Shown here one piece after another: positions 17,935 through 27,214 of a DNA stretch of 53,339 nt. Source of the stretch: Rhodothermaceae bacterium (lineage in GTDB: Bacteria > Bacteroidota > Rhodothermia > Rhodothermales > Bin80). The stretch lies in contig VXLY01000042.1 of assembly GCA_009841335.1 (NCBI GenBank), positions 1 to 53,339 of the forward strand. Direction: 5' to 3'. Numbering within the stretch: the stretch's first letter is position 1; the number at the start of each line of letters is the position of its first letter. The notes below the pieces were generated by a model. The model did not search any database, was not told the origin of the DNA, and worked only from the letters and a program-made list of their open reading frames with translations. The translations under genes were made by a program, and so were the position numbers.

Positions 17935-19244
17935 GATGCTACAAGACCTATGCCTACATCCATCACGTTTGTATGTGTCGGGCCAGTGATTAGAAGTTGA
18001 TTCGTGGCGCTGAGACAGTTATATGCATCATTTGCTTCGAGGGCCACATACGGATCTACTCCGGCCGCTAATGCCATAGTAACCGTATCCGGGGTAACCC
18101 ATCCCCCCGCGGCATCTGTAGGGCCGTCAATCCCATCCGTACCACCAGAAAGCAGAACAGCATCCAAAGATGCCCCCTCAAGCACGCATGCTGCAGCCAG
18201 CGCTAATTCCTGGTTGCGTCCACCCTTTCCACTACCCCGTACGGTAACTGTGGTTTCACCACCCCAAATTATGCATTGACTCGGTTTTAGACGCAAAACA
18301 CGTCGCGCCATGGCTGTTCCCACGTTTCGTGCTTCGCCACATACATCATGATATACCGATACAACCTCGTATCCCATATTCTGAGCGGCGGCTTCAGCCG
18401 CCTTTAACGCGTCAGTATTAGAGGCCAATAGCCGAAAAACAGACTGCTTCAAAAGCTTCGCATTTGGCTTCGGTGTATCTGGCAAACTACCTTCAACTCC
18501 AAGCTGCAGATACTGGCGCACCTCCGTTGGTAGTTGCAAATCCAGTCTCTGGATTATATCTGTAGCGTCCTGCCAAGTGGTTGGATCACCCACCGTGGGC
18601 CCACTCCCAATTACCGAACTATCATCACCGATAACATCCGAGACGGCCAACGTGACCACATGCCCTGGCCACGCAGCTTCTGCAAGGCGCCCGCCCTTTA
18701 TGGCAGATAGATGCTTGCGGATCGTATTCAATTGATGAATGTCCGCGCCGCTCTGTAAAAGCATCTGGTTTACCGCACGGATATCCTGCATAGATAAGCC
18801 CTTGATCGGGGCACTCCACAACGCCGAAGCCCCACCGCTGAGTAATACGATGAGTGTTTCATTCCGCCTGCAATTCTTTGCGACACTCAGAGCACGCTCC
18901 GCCGCGCACTGACTATCAATATTGGGAATGGGGTGTCCACCTTCGGATACGTTGATGGCCTTGGGACGGGCTAATTGATCTGGAAAGGAATCTATATATC
19001 CGTGCGGTACAACCACCTCGCCTTCGAAAGAAGCTTTCGGAAAGCACTGCTCGAGCGCTGCTGCCATAGTCATAGCTGCTTTGCCCGCACCGGCAACACG
19101 ACACGAACCGAAAATGGGCAAATCAGTCGCCTGCTCAAATATTCCATGAGCACTTACGCTGTCTACCGCAGCATCGAATATTCTCTTTGCCACGAAACCA
19201 AACTCTGAGGCCCACAAATCGCTATTTTGAGGCTCATTCATCAT
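17931..19244 (-). CDS. gckA: Glycerate 2-kinase (MOFRL family)
   Basis: A 437-residue kinase converting D-glycerate plus ATP to 2-phosphoglycerate, feeding serine, glyoxylate or sugar-acid catabolism into glycolysis. Blocks: [70 protein letters not shown], and the C-terminal MOFRL core [18 protein letters not shown]...DAYNCL followed by [17 protein letters not shown]. Family members were long labelled hydroxypyruvate reductase (TtuD), but this fold is the kinase. It is the first gene of the gckA-DUF255-thiolase operon. Its ATG lies only 8 bp from the divergent NIPSNAP start, so its promoter must overlap that gene. Confidence 0.94.
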   Translation of the reverse strand: MMNEPQNSDLWASEFGFVAKRIFDAAVDSVSAHGIFEQATDLPIFGSCRVAGAGKAAMTMAAALEQCFPKASFEGEVVVPHGYIDSFPDQLARPKAINVSEGGHPIPNIDSQCAAERALSVAKNCRRNETLIVLLSGGASALWSAPIKGLSMQDIRAVNQMLLQSGADIHQLNTIRKHLSAIKGGRLAEAAWPGHVVTLAVSDVIGDDSSVIGSGPTVGDPTTWQDATDIIQRLDLQLPTEVRQYLQLGVEGSLPDTPKPNAKLLKQSVFRLLASNTDALKAAEAAAQNMGYEVVSVYHDVCGEARNVGTAMARRVLRLKPSQCIIWGGETTVTVRGSGKGGRNQELALAAACVLEGASLDAVLLSGGTDGIDGPTDAAGGWVTPDTVTMALAAGVDPYVALEANDAYNCLSATNQLLITGPTHTNVMDVGIGLVAS

Positions 19245-19252
19245 TTACTCCT

Positions 19253-20023
19253 ATGCATCGCCGTTCTTTTATGTCAGCCGTCCCATTGGCTGCCGCACTA
19301 CCATTAGTACCCTCAGATATTCCCGGGAAACAACAACAGTATTTTGAACTGATAACGTATCACACGAATGTTGGAGCCAGTAAATCGCGTGTTGCCGATT
19401 TTTATCGGGATGTCGCATTACCTGCTTACGGAAGACTGGGCATCGGACCAATAGGTGTATTTACACCTATGTATGGACCCAACCAGCCATCTCTCTACGT
19501 TATACTCCCCCATCAAAGCATGGACTCTGCCATGCGAAGCAGTACATTGCTCATGGATGATGTAGAATTCCAGCGCTTGGGGACAGATTTCTTGAATGCC
19601 ACACTTGACAGTCCAGCCTATGTACGACGGGAGCATCAACTCATGCGTGCTTTCGTGGATATGCCGCAGATAGCAAAACCCGCCAGCGGACCGGATAGAC
19701 TATTCGAACTGCGAATCTATGAGAGCCACAGCACTATCGCAGGACAGAAAAAAATTGACATGTTCAACGAAGGTGGGGAGATTGCCATTTTCCACAAGAC
19801 TGGGCTTGATCCAGTATTCTTCGGCGAGACACTCTATGGACCTTTAATGCCAAATTTGACCTATATGCTGGGTTTCGAAAGTATGTCTGACCGAGATGCG
19901 GCATGGGCAAGGTTCATTGTTGATCCAGAATGGATCGCACTGCGCGATGATCCCACTTATGCTGACACCGTTTCAAATATTACGGATTTCATTCTTCGTC
20001 CCCTTCCATTTTCACAGATTTGA
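19253..20023 (+). CDS. NIPSNAP-family exported protein
   Basis: A 256-residue protein with two ferredoxin-like dimeric alpha/beta-barrel repeats. The second has the clear NIPSNAP block LFELRIYESHSTIAGQKKI followed by EIAIFHKTGLDPVFFGETL and LTYMLGFESMSDRDAAWARF. The start MHRRSFMSAVPLAAALPLVPS looks like a short twin-arginine-type or Sec signal, so it is probably exported. I chose the ATG at 19253 over an upstream in-frame start at 19187, because that would run into the divergent gckA gene and bury the signal peptide. NIPSNAP proteins have no defined reaction. It is the first gene of a plus-strand series; the amidohydrolase follows after 1 bp. Confidence 0.88.
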   Translation: MHRRSFMSAVPLAAALPLVPSDIPGKQQQYFELITYHTNVGASKSRVADFYRDVALPAYGRLGIGPIGVFTPMYGPNQPSLYVILPHQSMDSAMRSSTLLMDDVEFQRLGTDFLNATLDSPAYVRREHQLMRAFVDMPQIAKPASGPDRLFELRIYESHSTIAGQKKIDMFNEGGEIAIFHKTGLDPVFFGETLYGPLMPNLTYMLGFESMSDRDAAWARFIVDPEWIALRDDPTYADTVSNITDFILRPLPFSQI

Positions 20024-20024
20024 C

Positions 20025-21605
20025 ATGAAGAACCTACAAATTATTGTGATCCTGCTGTTTGCGGCCTTATCACTCCCCTTGCTCACTTACGCGCAGGTTG
20101 CGCCAGCGCCAGATCGCGGTCCTGATGAGGGCGAGGGGCCCTTTGAGCGCCTCATCATCCGGGGAGCTACCGTGATTGACGGGACAGGCTCACCCCCTCG
20201 CAGCCCCATGGACATAGTGATTGAAGGAAACCGCATCGTGCGCGTGACCAGCGTTGGTGCCCCTCGTGTGGACATCAATGAGAATCGCCGACCCGGCGAG
20301 GCAACATTTGAGATTGATGCGCACGGGAAATACGTGATGCCCGGGATTGTAGACTTGCATGCCCATACCGGTGGAATCCCCAAGACCCCTGAGGCGGAAT
20401 ACATCTACAAGCTGTGGCTCGCTCATGGAATCACAACAGTGCGAGGAGTTTCTTTTGGAGGCTTTGAGTGGTCACTGAATGAAAAAGAGCGAAGTGCAAA
20501 AAACTTAATTGCTGCCCCCCACATGGTAAGCTATCATAGGCCAGGCAGCGGCTGGGATCAAGGCCCTGTCACTACCCCGGAAGCTGCGCGCGCCTGGGTA
20601 CGGTTTGCATCCGAATCTGGGGTAGACGGCATTAAGCTTGGCTCCTACCCGCCAGACATCATGTCTGCCTTGTTGGATGAAGCTGCCAAGCACAACCTCG
20701 GATCGACAGCCCACCTGGGACAGATGGGCGTGGCTCAAATGAACGCGCTGGACGCGGCCCGGCTTGGACTAGGAAGCATGACTCACTTCTACGGACTCTT
20801 TGAGGCGTTGTACGACGCACATGATGTGCAACCCTGGCCTGTAGATATGGACTATAACGACGAGCAGTTGCGCTTCGGACAGGTTGCACGTCAGTGGTCG
20901 CTGGTGACCCCAAACAGCGATCAATGGCACGCTGTCATGAATGAATTCCTGGAACTGGACTACTATATCAACCCCACACTGAACATTTATTCGGCCGGAC
21001 GGGATGTAATGAGAGCAAAAAATGCGGACTGGCACGAAAAATATACACTTGGCAGTCTTTGGGAATTCTTTACGCCAAGCCGCACTGATCATGGATCATA
21101 TTTCTTCAACTGGACTACCCATGACGAGGTGGCGTGGAAGAGGTTTTATCAGGTATGGATGCAGTTCCTGAATGAATACAAAAATCTTGGAGGCAAGGTT
21201 ACAGTCGGCAGTGACAGCGGGTATATCTATCAACTCTTTGGGTTTGGAACGATCCTAGAGCTTGAAATGCTGCAAGAAGCTGGATTCCATCCATTAGAAG
21301 TAGTTCGCGCTGCTACCATGCATGGAGCCATGGAGATATATAAACCCCTCCAGAAGCCCATCGACTTTGGAATCATTCGTGCCGGCATGCGCGCAGATCT
21401 ACTTATTGTAGACGAAAATCCATTGGCGAACCTTAAGGTTCTTTACGGAACAGGCGCCATGAAGCTCAACGATGAAACCGGCGAGGTTGAGTATGTAGGA
21501 GGCGTCAAGTATACTATCAAGGACGGTATCCTCTATGATGCCAAGGCCCTCTTGGAGGATGTTGCCAATATGGTTGAGGAACAGCGAAGTACGGAACCGG
21601 AATAG
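20025..21605 (+). CDS. Secreted metal-dependent amidohydrolase
   Basis: A 526-residue hydrolase of the amidohydrolase superfamily (imidazolonepropionase/prolidase-like). It has a Sec signal peptide (MKNLQIIVILLFAALSLPLLTYAQ) and a small beta-sandwich domain with the GATVIDGTGSPPR entry block. The metal site HAH (His112, His114) lies in YVMPGIVDLHAHTGG, followed by HGITTVRG, a late Asp in VTVGSDSGYIYQ, and the closing block GIIRAGMRADLLIVDENPL. It acts in the periplasm or outside the cell, probably on an amide, lactam or peptide; the substrate is unknown. The ATG at 20025 follows the NIPSNAP stop by 1 bp and gives an intact signal peptide, so the longer frame from 19896 is rejected. The neighbouring uptake system might import the product. 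Confidence 0.92.
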   Translation: MKNLQIIVILLFAALSLPLLTYAQVAPAPDRGPDEGEGPFERLIIRGATVIDGTGSPPRSPMDIVIEGNRIVRVTSVGAPRVDINENRRPGEATFEIDAHGKYVMPGIVDLHAHTGGIPKTPEAEYIYKLWLAHGITTVRGVSFGGFEWSLNEKERSAKNLIAAPHMVSYHRPGSGWDQGPVTTPEAARAWVRFASESGVDGIKLGSYPPDIMSALLDEAAKHNLGSTAHLGQMGVAQMNALDAARLGLGSMTHFYGLFEALYDAHDVQPWPVDMDYNDEQLRFGQVARQWSLVTPNSDQWHAVMNEFLELDYYINPTLNIYSAGRDVMRAKNADWHEKYTLGSLWEFFTPSRTDHGSYFFNWTTHDEVAWKRFYQVWMQFLNEYKNLGGKVTVGSDSGYIYQLFGFGTILELEMLQEAGFHPLEVVRAATMHGAMEIYKPLQKPIDFGIIRAGMRADLLIVDENPLANLKVLYGTGAMKLNDETGEVEYVGGVKYTIKDGILYDAKALLEDVANMVEEQRSTEPE

Positions 21606-21654
21606 ACCTTTATCCGTAGCATACGTTCTCGAGTTTTAAAACCTAACTTACCTG

Positions 21655-22170
21655 ATGAAACAAGCATTTGCCCTTTTCCTGATTGCAACCGTGGTGGCAC
21701 TGCCAGCCAGTGCACAGGAGCATGATAATAGCGCTTATCTCACTGCTTTTTCCGGCGATTTTGATGGTGCATCTGAAAAACTGCATTCTCTGGGAGAAGC
21801 CATCCCCGAAGACCTTTTTGACTGGCGCCCTGCGGAAGGAATCCGTTCAGTACTAGAAGTGCTGGATCACGTATCAGATGCCAACTTTGGCATTGCCGCA
21901 GCACTAGGCCATGCATCGGACTACGGATCCAATAAATCCGAAACGAAAGAAGCCGCCCTTGAGCGTTTGATGGCTTCCCAAAATCATGTCCGTGGACTCC
22001 TGGAAACAATGGGAGACGCGGACTTGGGAGAATCTATTCAACTCTTTGGGATGCAGTTGAACGTTTACGGAGCCTTGGCAATCATTGGCGGGCATACCCA
22101 TGAGCATCTGGGACAGATGATCGCCTATGCGCGCTCAAATGGTGTTGCTCCGCCTTGGAGTGGTGGTTGA
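21655..22170 (+). CDS. Exported DinB-like four-helix protein
   Basis: A 171-residue protein with a signal peptide (MKQAFALFLIATVVALPASA). The mature part has the DinB/DUF664 pattern: WRPAEGIRSVLEVLDHVSDANFG with the first metal-binding His, and near the C-terminus IIGGHTHEHLGQMIAYARSNG with further His ligands. Cytoplasmic DinB/YfiT/bacillithiol-transferase relatives are metal-dependent; exported versions are frequent in Bacteroidota and functionally uncharacterised. It sits 49 bp after the amidohydrolase and overlaps the next gene, so it belongs to the same transcript. Confidence 0.88.
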   Translation: MKQAFALFLIATVVALPASAQEHDNSAYLTAFSGDFDGASEKLHSLGEAIPEDLFDWRPAEGIRSVLEVLDHVSDANFGIAAALGHASDYGSNKSETKEAALERLMASQNHVRGLLETMGDADLGESIQLFGMQLNVYGALAIIGGHTHEHLGQMIAYARSNGVAPPWSGG

Positions 22171-23137
22171 TCGAGGAATCGTCTGGATCATTGGCCTGTT
22201 ACTGGTCACGCTGTCTGCCTGTCAGACTAACGTTGAACGGGCCTACCCTTCCCGTCCGCTGACCGTTATCGTGCCATGGAAAGCAGGTGGAGGTACTGAT
22301 ACCGCTACCCGCGCCTTGGCGGCTGTGCTTCAGGATGAGTTGGGGCAACCTGTGAATGTGGTCAATCGAACCGGTGGTGGCGGAATTGTTGGGCATTATG
22401 CCCTTAGTCAAGCCCAGCCGGATGGCTATACGTTGGGTGCTATCACCGTTGAAATTACGATGATGCACTGGACTGGCCTAACACCTCTTGACTACACAGA
22501 CTACTCCCCGATAGCGCTGGTTACGGTCAATCCCAGTGCAATTACGGTGCGCAGTGATGCACCCTGGGACAATGTACATGATCTCATCGCTGCGCTCAGG
22601 GAAAACCCAGGAACCCTAACGGCAAGCGGTACATCACTGGGCGGTATATGGGATTTGTGCCGGATCGGATTTCTAGAAGCCGTGGGCCTTGATCAGTCTG
22701 CCATGCCGTGGGTACCCAGTCAGGGGGCAGCACCTGCCCTGCAGGAGTTGCTCGCAGGCGGAGTGGATGTTGTAACGTCCGCTCTCGCTGAAGCCGATGC
22801 GCTGCGCAGGGCTGGCCGAGTTCGGACACTTGCTCTGATGGCGAATGAACGACTGTCCGTGGCCCCAGATGTCCCCACGCTTAAAGAACTCGGGATTGAC
22901 TATGCGTCCGAAGGTGGCTGGATGGTGCTTGCCGCCCCAGCTAATCTGCCGAACGCACGCTTGGAGCTGCTGCGCGTAGCCGTATGGAATGCATCCCGAC
23001 AACCTGAATTCAGTGTACCCCTCGAACGTGCAGGATTCAGGTTGCAGCATCTCACCGGAGACGCTCTTCAATCATTCCTCCGGGAAGAAGATGATCGTAA
23101 TGGTATACTCTTGAACGAGGCAGGACTTGCCTTATAA
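22127..23137 (+). CDS. tctC: Tripartite tricarboxylate transporter, substrate-binding lipoprotein (TctC)
   Basis: Periplasmic solute-binding protein of the TTT family (Bug/TctC). After the signal the mature protein has the family's opening block YPSRPLTVIVPWKAGGGTDTATRALA, then VNRTGGGGIVGHYALSQAQPDGYTLG and APDVPTLKELGIDY. LVTLSAC before Gln forms a good lipobox, so it is probably anchored to a membrane, whereas most TctC proteins are freely periplasmic. The start is uncertain: ATG 22127 or 22139, or GTG 22160/22163, which would overlap dinB less and give a compact lipoprotein signal. Ligands in the family are carboxylates. It is followed by tctB and tctA in overlapping frames. Confidence 0.92.
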   Translation: MRAQMVLLRLGVVVDRGIVWIIGLLLVTLSACQTNVERAYPSRPLTVIVPWKAGGGTDTATRALAAVLQDELGQPVNVVNRTGGGGIVGHYALSQAQPDGYTLGAITVEITMMHWTGLTPLDYTDYSPIALVTVNPSAITVRSDAPWDNVHDLIAALRENPGTLTASGTSLGGIWDLCRIGFLEAVGLDQSAMPWVPSQGAAPALQELLAGGVDVVTSALAEADALRRAGRVRTLALMANERLSVAPDVPTLKELGIDYASEGGWMVLAAPANLPNARLELLRVAVWNASRQPEFSVPLERAGFRLQHLTGDALQSFLREEDDRNGILLNEAGLAL

Positions 23138-23555
23138 CAGTGTTTACTTGCGAATACCGGGGATAGTATTTCTGATCCTCGCTGCCGCCATATGGTTAGG
23201 CACCCGTAGTTTTCCCTCCCTCCCGGAGGGCTATCCTGGGCCGGAGCTTTTTCCAAATGTGCTAGCATTCTTGCTGGCGCTGGCCGGAATCGGCCTGTTT
23301 TGGCGTCCATCTGCTGAAGTTGACACCACCACACAACGGCTGCGTGGAACAGGTATCACACGCATCTTGGGCGGGCTCTCAGGTGCACTCCTCTTCCTGC
23401 TGATCAACCCCTGGACCAGTATTGGTGCTGCTGCTGGTGTAACCTGCCTAGTATGTGGCGTGGCCATGCGAGCTCGAATCAGAGCGGTCCTGATTACTTC
23501 TGCTGCCACCGGGATCGTGATACACTTGCTCTTTTCTGGACTGCTGGCCCTATAA
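23127..23555 (+). CDS. tctB: Tripartite tricarboxylate transporter small membrane subunit (TctB)
   Basis: A 142-residue membrane protein with four hydrophobic segments (about 10-24, 44-58, 80-108 and 118-140), the size and layout of TctB. The first reads YLRIPGIVFLILAAAIWLGTRSFP. It starts with TTG at 23127, overlapping the tctC stop by 11 bp; another TTG lies at 23148. The stop TAA shares its last base with the tctA ATG (TAATG). It forms the membrane complex with TctA. Confidence 0.88.
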   Translation: MPYNSVYLRIPGIVFLILAAAIWLGTRSFPSLPEGYPGPELFPNVLAFLLALAGIGLFWRPSAEVDTTTQRLRGTGITRILGGLSGALLFLLINPWTSIGAAAGVTCLVCGVAMRARIRAVLITSAATGIVIHLLFSGLLAL

Positions 23556-25033
23556 TGACATTCGTGAGCTGGGAAAGCGTCCTTGCACTGATTGTCGGCG
23601 CGCTATATGGCGCACTCTTCGGAGCAGTGCCCGGATTGACCGCTACACTCGCTGTTGCGCTTTTTATCCCGGTGGCATTCTTTCTCGACGCGACCATTGC
23701 ACTTCCGGCGATTATTGCTATTTCTTCCGTAGCCATATACGCCGGCGATGTAGGTTCAGCGATTGCACGAATTCCGGGCACACCAGCCAGTGCGGCGTAT
23801 GCCGACGAACTTCACAACCTTAGCCGATCGCGAGGCGTGCTATACGGACTCGGAATCAGTGCATTGGGGTCGTCAGTCGGTGGCATACTCGGCACGCTGG
23901 TTCTTGCCGGTGGAGCCTTGGCTCTGGCCACTTTGGCCGCCATGTTTTCGTCGTTTGAGTACTTCTGGATTGCTGTCTTGGGTCTGAGTGCCGGCATCTT
24001 TGCTTCAGGACGTCACCTGCTAAAGGGATTTGCCAGCCTCCTCATTGGCCTCCTGCTCTCAACCGTAGGGGTCGATCCCACGCTGGGTTATCCAAGATTT
24101 CATTTTGGAAACCCGGCTTTTCTCGGGGGACTGGACTACATAGCCGTAATGATCGGGTTGTTCGGATTCTCTGAAGTATTGTACCACATGGGAGCTGGTA
24201 CAAAATCTGCCCCGGCGGCACATGCTTCTATCCATCGCAAAGCACTCAGTAATTTTTACGCAGGCCCGCTGAAATTAATACGCAAGACCCGCAAACTCGT
24301 GATACGATCCTCATTATTTGGAATTTTTGTAGGATTCCTACCGGGCGCAGGCGCGGATATTGGTTCCTGGGTTGCTTGCAGTCTTGAAAAATTGACTGCA
24401 AAACGTAAGAAAAATGAGGAACGCGTCGTTCTGGCTGGCGTGAGCAGCAACAACGCCGCGGTTGCAAGCGCCTGGATTCCGGCACTTTCGCTGGGGCTCC
24501 CCGGAGACACTGTCACTGCCATGGTTCTGGGTGTCTTTATGATGAAAGGAGTGACACCTGGCCCACTCCTGTTTCAAGAACAGATGCCCCTGATCTGGAT
24601 ACTCTTTGGCACCTTTCTGATTGCTAACCTCTTATTGTTGCCCACCGTTGGGCTCCTAACGGCCCGCATAGCAGGCACGGCGCTGCGCCTACCTTTTAAC
24701 CTGCTTTTACCTATAATCGCTGCCGCATGTGTTACTGGCGCCTACGCAATAAACCACAACCCCTTGGACGTGGGCATTATGATATTGATGGGTGCGGTGG
24801 CTCTGATGCTGCGCAGGGGTGGATTTCCGCTAGCCCAAGTGGTCTTGGGTATGGTTTTGGGACCGATCCTTGAGCAGCATTTCATGGTGAGTGCCATCAA
24901 ATCCAATTGGAATCCACTCAGCTTCTTTGAACGCCCCATTGCGCTCGTCTTGATGGGGGCCTGCGTTGCAACGGTGATTCTTGGCATCATTGCACACAAA
25001 CGACGGCTCACTGGCAGAGACAAGGGTAGTTGA
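23555..25033 (+). CDS. tctA: Tripartite tricarboxylate transporter large permease subunit (TctA)
   Basis: A 492-residue, about 12-TM permease that moves carboxylates using the ion gradient with TctC and TctB. Family blocks: ALYGALFGAVPGLTATLAVALFIPVAFFLD at the N-terminus, the small-residue-rich IARIPGTPASAAYADE, the internal repeat VGFLPGAGADIGSWVACSLEK and SLGLPGDTVTAMVLGVFMMKGVTPGP. The GxxPG motifs occur once in each half. I start it at the ATG at 23555, which overlaps the tctB stop by one base; the longer frame from 23453 is a run-through of tctB. It is the last gene of the plus-strand series. Confidence 0.94.
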   Translation: MTFVSWESVLALIVGALYGALFGAVPGLTATLAVALFIPVAFFLDATIALPAIIAISSVAIYAGDVGSAIARIPGTPASAAYADELHNLSRSRGVLYGLGISALGSSVGGILGTLVLAGGALALATLAAMFSSFEYFWIAVLGLSAGIFASGRHLLKGFASLLIGLLLSTVGVDPTLGYPRFHFGNPAFLGGLDYIAVMIGLFGFSEVLYHMGAGTKSAPAAHASIHRKALSNFYAGPLKLIRKTRKLVIRSSLFGIFVGFLPGAGADIGSWVACSLEKLTAKRKKNEERVVLAGVSSNNAAVASAWIPALSLGLPGDTVTAMVLGVFMMKGVTPGPLLFQEQMPLIWILFGTFLIANLLLLPTVGLLTARIAGTALRLPFNLLLPIIAAACVTGAYAINHNPLDVGIMILMGAVALMLRRGGFPLAQVVLGMVLGPILEQHFMVSAIKSNWNPLSFFERPIALVLMGACVATVILGIIAHKRRLTGRDKGS

Positions 25034-25297
25034 CCTGGATCATGAACTATTGTTACCTTGAGCGATGTACTTCTACCTGACCTAGACGATGCTGCAAGCC
25101 ACTACTTCATCAGGCTGTCCCACTGCGATAACTCTGAAACACTTCCCGCGCTTTCGGAGACTATTCGCTATACCAGGTGTATTATTGACTGCGCATTAAT
25201 GCACGAATAGGCCTTTCAGCAATACTTCGTAGAAACGTCTCTGAACAACGCATGTTTTAGTGCTCAACACCATTAGTCTCAACCTTCTCAGTTACAC

Positions 25298-25924
25298 ATG
25301 TCAGTATCAATCTCTTGGAATAGAACGGATAGTGCTCTTGTCGGAAGCGTTAGAGGCAGAATTGACACCAACAACGCTTCCATCTTTGATGGTCTGATCA
25401 AGACTTGGTCTAGACCTGATGAACCGAGTCTAATCTTGGATTTTTCTGGAGTCTCCTTCATATCCAGTGCCGGATTACACAGACTGCTTCTTATAGCACG
25501 CGAGTACGAACTGTCAGGAAGACAATTTGGCTTATGCGAACTTCCCGATCCAATACAGGAATTGATGGAGATTAGTGGGCTCTTCAGGATTATTCAAATC
25601 TTTGACTCCTACGATGCCGCGACCGGTAAACCAAGCCAGTCATCTGGGGGCAAAGATACCGCAGATGATCGTGAAGGCTCAAATGAATCCTTCAACATCA
25701 AACTTATTCATGACAAGTTCAGTGATATAGCTGAATACATAATCCAGAAACATGAGCATGTCACTGGAACATCAATACCGTCAGAAAAACTTGAACAGGC
25801 GCACGCTGAAATTACAGCTGGCCTAAGAGACGTTGATGCCGACATGGAAATAATGCTGCGAGACTATCGCATGAAACTGTTTCACATTGCCGAAGCCAAG
25901 CTCAACAAAGTGCTTGAAGAATAA
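25298..25924 (+). CDS. STAS-domain protein with helical C-terminal extension
   Basis: A 208-residue cytoplasmic protein. Residues 1-110 form a STAS (anti-sigma-factor antagonist) domain: GSVRGRIDTNNA, LILDFSGVSFISSAGLHRLLLIAREYE and LCELPDPIQELMEISGLFRIIQIFDS. Ser57 sits at the position phosphorylated in SpoIIAA-like proteins; the preceding Asp is replaced by Ser. Residues about 111-135 are a polar linker, and about 136-208 a charged helical region likely to be a coiled coil, which standard antagonists lack. No partner kinase, phosphatase or sigma factor is adjacent. It probably acts in a partner-switching pathway encoded elsewhere. Confidence 0.85.
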   Translation: MSVSISWNRTDSALVGSVRGRIDTNNASIFDGLIKTWSRPDEPSLILDFSGVSFISSAGLHRLLLIAREYELSGRQFGLCELPDPIQELMEISGLFRIIQIFDSYDAATGKPSQSSGGKDTADDREGSNESFNIKLIHDKFSDIAEYIIQKHEHVTGTSIPSEKLEQAHAEITAGLRDVDADMEIMLRDYRMKLFHIAEAKLNKVLEE

Positions 25925-25953
25925 GTATTGGTGATGTTGTAATCAACCCTAAC

Positions 25954-25982
25954 GGTTCTATCTAAGTGTCTAGGTTAGAACC
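25954..25982 (+). terminator. Possible terminator hairpin after the STAS gene
   Basis: GGTTCTA (25954-25960) and TAGAACC (25976-25982) form a 7-bp stem with a 15-nt loop, starting 29 nt past the STAS stop and followed by a T-rich stretch (TCTGTTGCTTTCTTG). The loop is long and the stem short, so support is modest. Confidence 0.3.
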
Positions 25983-26147
25983 TCTGTTGCTTTCTTGAAA
26001 AACCGACCAAGCGACTCCCAACCCACAATCACTTCTCTGGGGTTGCCACTTGCGGATCCCCAAAACAATCAGATTAGAACACCAGTAGGAATGCGGCTTT
26101 TTCTTAAACCTGCCCAGGTAAATACCCAGTCGAGCAAGCCTACACAC

Positions 26148-26765
26148 TCACTCCGTTACAGGACGGGATTCCTGAATAGGTGAGCTCAAAGTCTCAGGAT
26201 TAACGGTTTCCTCCGAAGGCTGCTCAGCAGCCACCCCGGCTAGAAATTTTTTCTGGAAAACCAGAATACCAATTACTCCCCCTACAATTCCAATATCTGC
26301 TACGTTAAAGATGGGAAAAAGCGACAAATTCACATCCCCGATCAAGGGCAAAGAAGAAGGTAATCGACCATGCCAAATATCAAAATGAATAAAATCAACC
26401 ACCCGCCCCTGAAAAAATGGCGCGTAGTCAAACACTATGCCGTAGAAGAGTCGGTCAATGATATTCCCCAAAGCACCGCCGAGTATGCATGCGAGACTGA
26501 CCGTGTACGGTAGATAACCAGTCCGTACGCGGAACGTATAGACTGTTATCATGGCGGCGGCCAGGAGCGAAAAAATTGTGATCAGTCCCGCCGGGCCGAA
26601 AGTAATCCCGAAAGCCATTCCAGGATTTTCGGTGTATGTAAACTTGAGCCAGTCACCCAGAAGATCGATCGCCCCAAGGTGACCAATATCCATATTGAGT
26701 CGCACCATCAGCTTTGTCGCCTGATCCAGCACCATAACTCCGGCGACAATCCAAAACAATCGCAT
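26148..26765 (-). CDS. lspA: Lipoprotein signal peptidase (signal peptidase II)
   Basis: A 205-residue inner-membrane aspartic protease that removes signal peptides from diacylglyceryl-modified prolipoproteins. It has four TM segments and all family blocks: DQATKL (14-19), TENPGMAFG (45-53), GGALGNIIDRLFYG (96-109), VVDFIHF (122-128) and FNVADIGI (153-160). The conserved aspartates are D104, D124 and D157. It has a 40-residue C-terminal tail ending in a polar segment (EQPSEETVNPETLSS). It lies 8 bp after the TraR/DksA gene. The many lipoproteins in this window (SusD, VCBS proteins, TctC) would be its substrates. Confidence 0.96.
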   Translation of the reverse strand: MRLFWIVAGVMVLDQATKLMVRLNMDIGHLGAIDLLGDWLKFTYTENPGMAFGITFGPAGLITIFSLLAAAMITVYTFRVRTGYLPYTVSLACILGGALGNIIDRLFYGIVFDYAPFFQGRVVDFIHFDIWHGRLPSSLPLIGDVNLSLFPIFNVADIGIVGGVIGILVFQKKFLAGVAAEQPSEETVNPETLSSPIQESRPVTE

Positions 26766-26773
26766 GCGACAGA

Positions 26774-27202
26774 CTAGCGATTTTGCTTTAGTTTGGCCTC
26801 AATAGAGATCTCCGTATGGGGGACCGCCTCCAGTCGCTCTTTCGATATGGGTTTACCCGTCACCCTGCATACCCCGTATGTTCGGTTCTCAATACGTTCA
26901 AGGGCACGGTCCAGGTAACCGATGTACTTCTGCTGACGAGCCAGCATCAGGTACAACTTTTCGCGCTCCATTGCATCGGTTCCGGCATCCGCCATATGAA
27001 AACTGTAGGCTGAATCACTCTCCGATTGCTCGCGAGAGTCTTTTATCTGGGCCTGCATTCGTTTGACTTCCTCAATCGCATTTGAACGCTTGTCGAGGAG
27101 CAACGCACGGAAATGGGCCAACAAACTGTCATCAAAGGGAGTCTTTGGGCGGCTACCGTCTTCGTTCTCCGATGTTGATTTTGCTGCTTTTTGAACACTC
27201 AT
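26774..27202 (-). CDS. TraR/DksA-family transcription factor with reduced zinc finger
   Basis: A 142-residue DksA-like protein. It has a disordered N-terminus, a coiled-coil region (about 30-105) with the tip block MADAGTDAMEREKLYLMLARQ, and a C-terminal globular part RIENRTYGVCRVTGKPISKERLEAVPHTEISIEAKLKQ. Only one cysteine (C112) remains of the usual four zinc ligands. This reduced finger is typical of the Bacteroidota ileS-linked version as I recall it. Such proteins enter the RNA polymerase secondary channel, often with ppGpp. It lies between ileS (12 bp upstream) and lspA (8 bp downstream), a conserved trio. Confidence 0.92.
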   Translation of the reverse strand: MSVQKAAKSTSENEDGSRPKTPFDDSLLAHFRALLLDKRSNAIEEVKRMQAQIKDSREQSESDSAYSFHMADAGTDAMEREKLYLMLARQQKYIGYLDRALERIENRTYGVCRVTGKPISKERLEAVPHTEISIEAKLKQNR

Positions 27203-27214
27203 AGTAAAAACATT

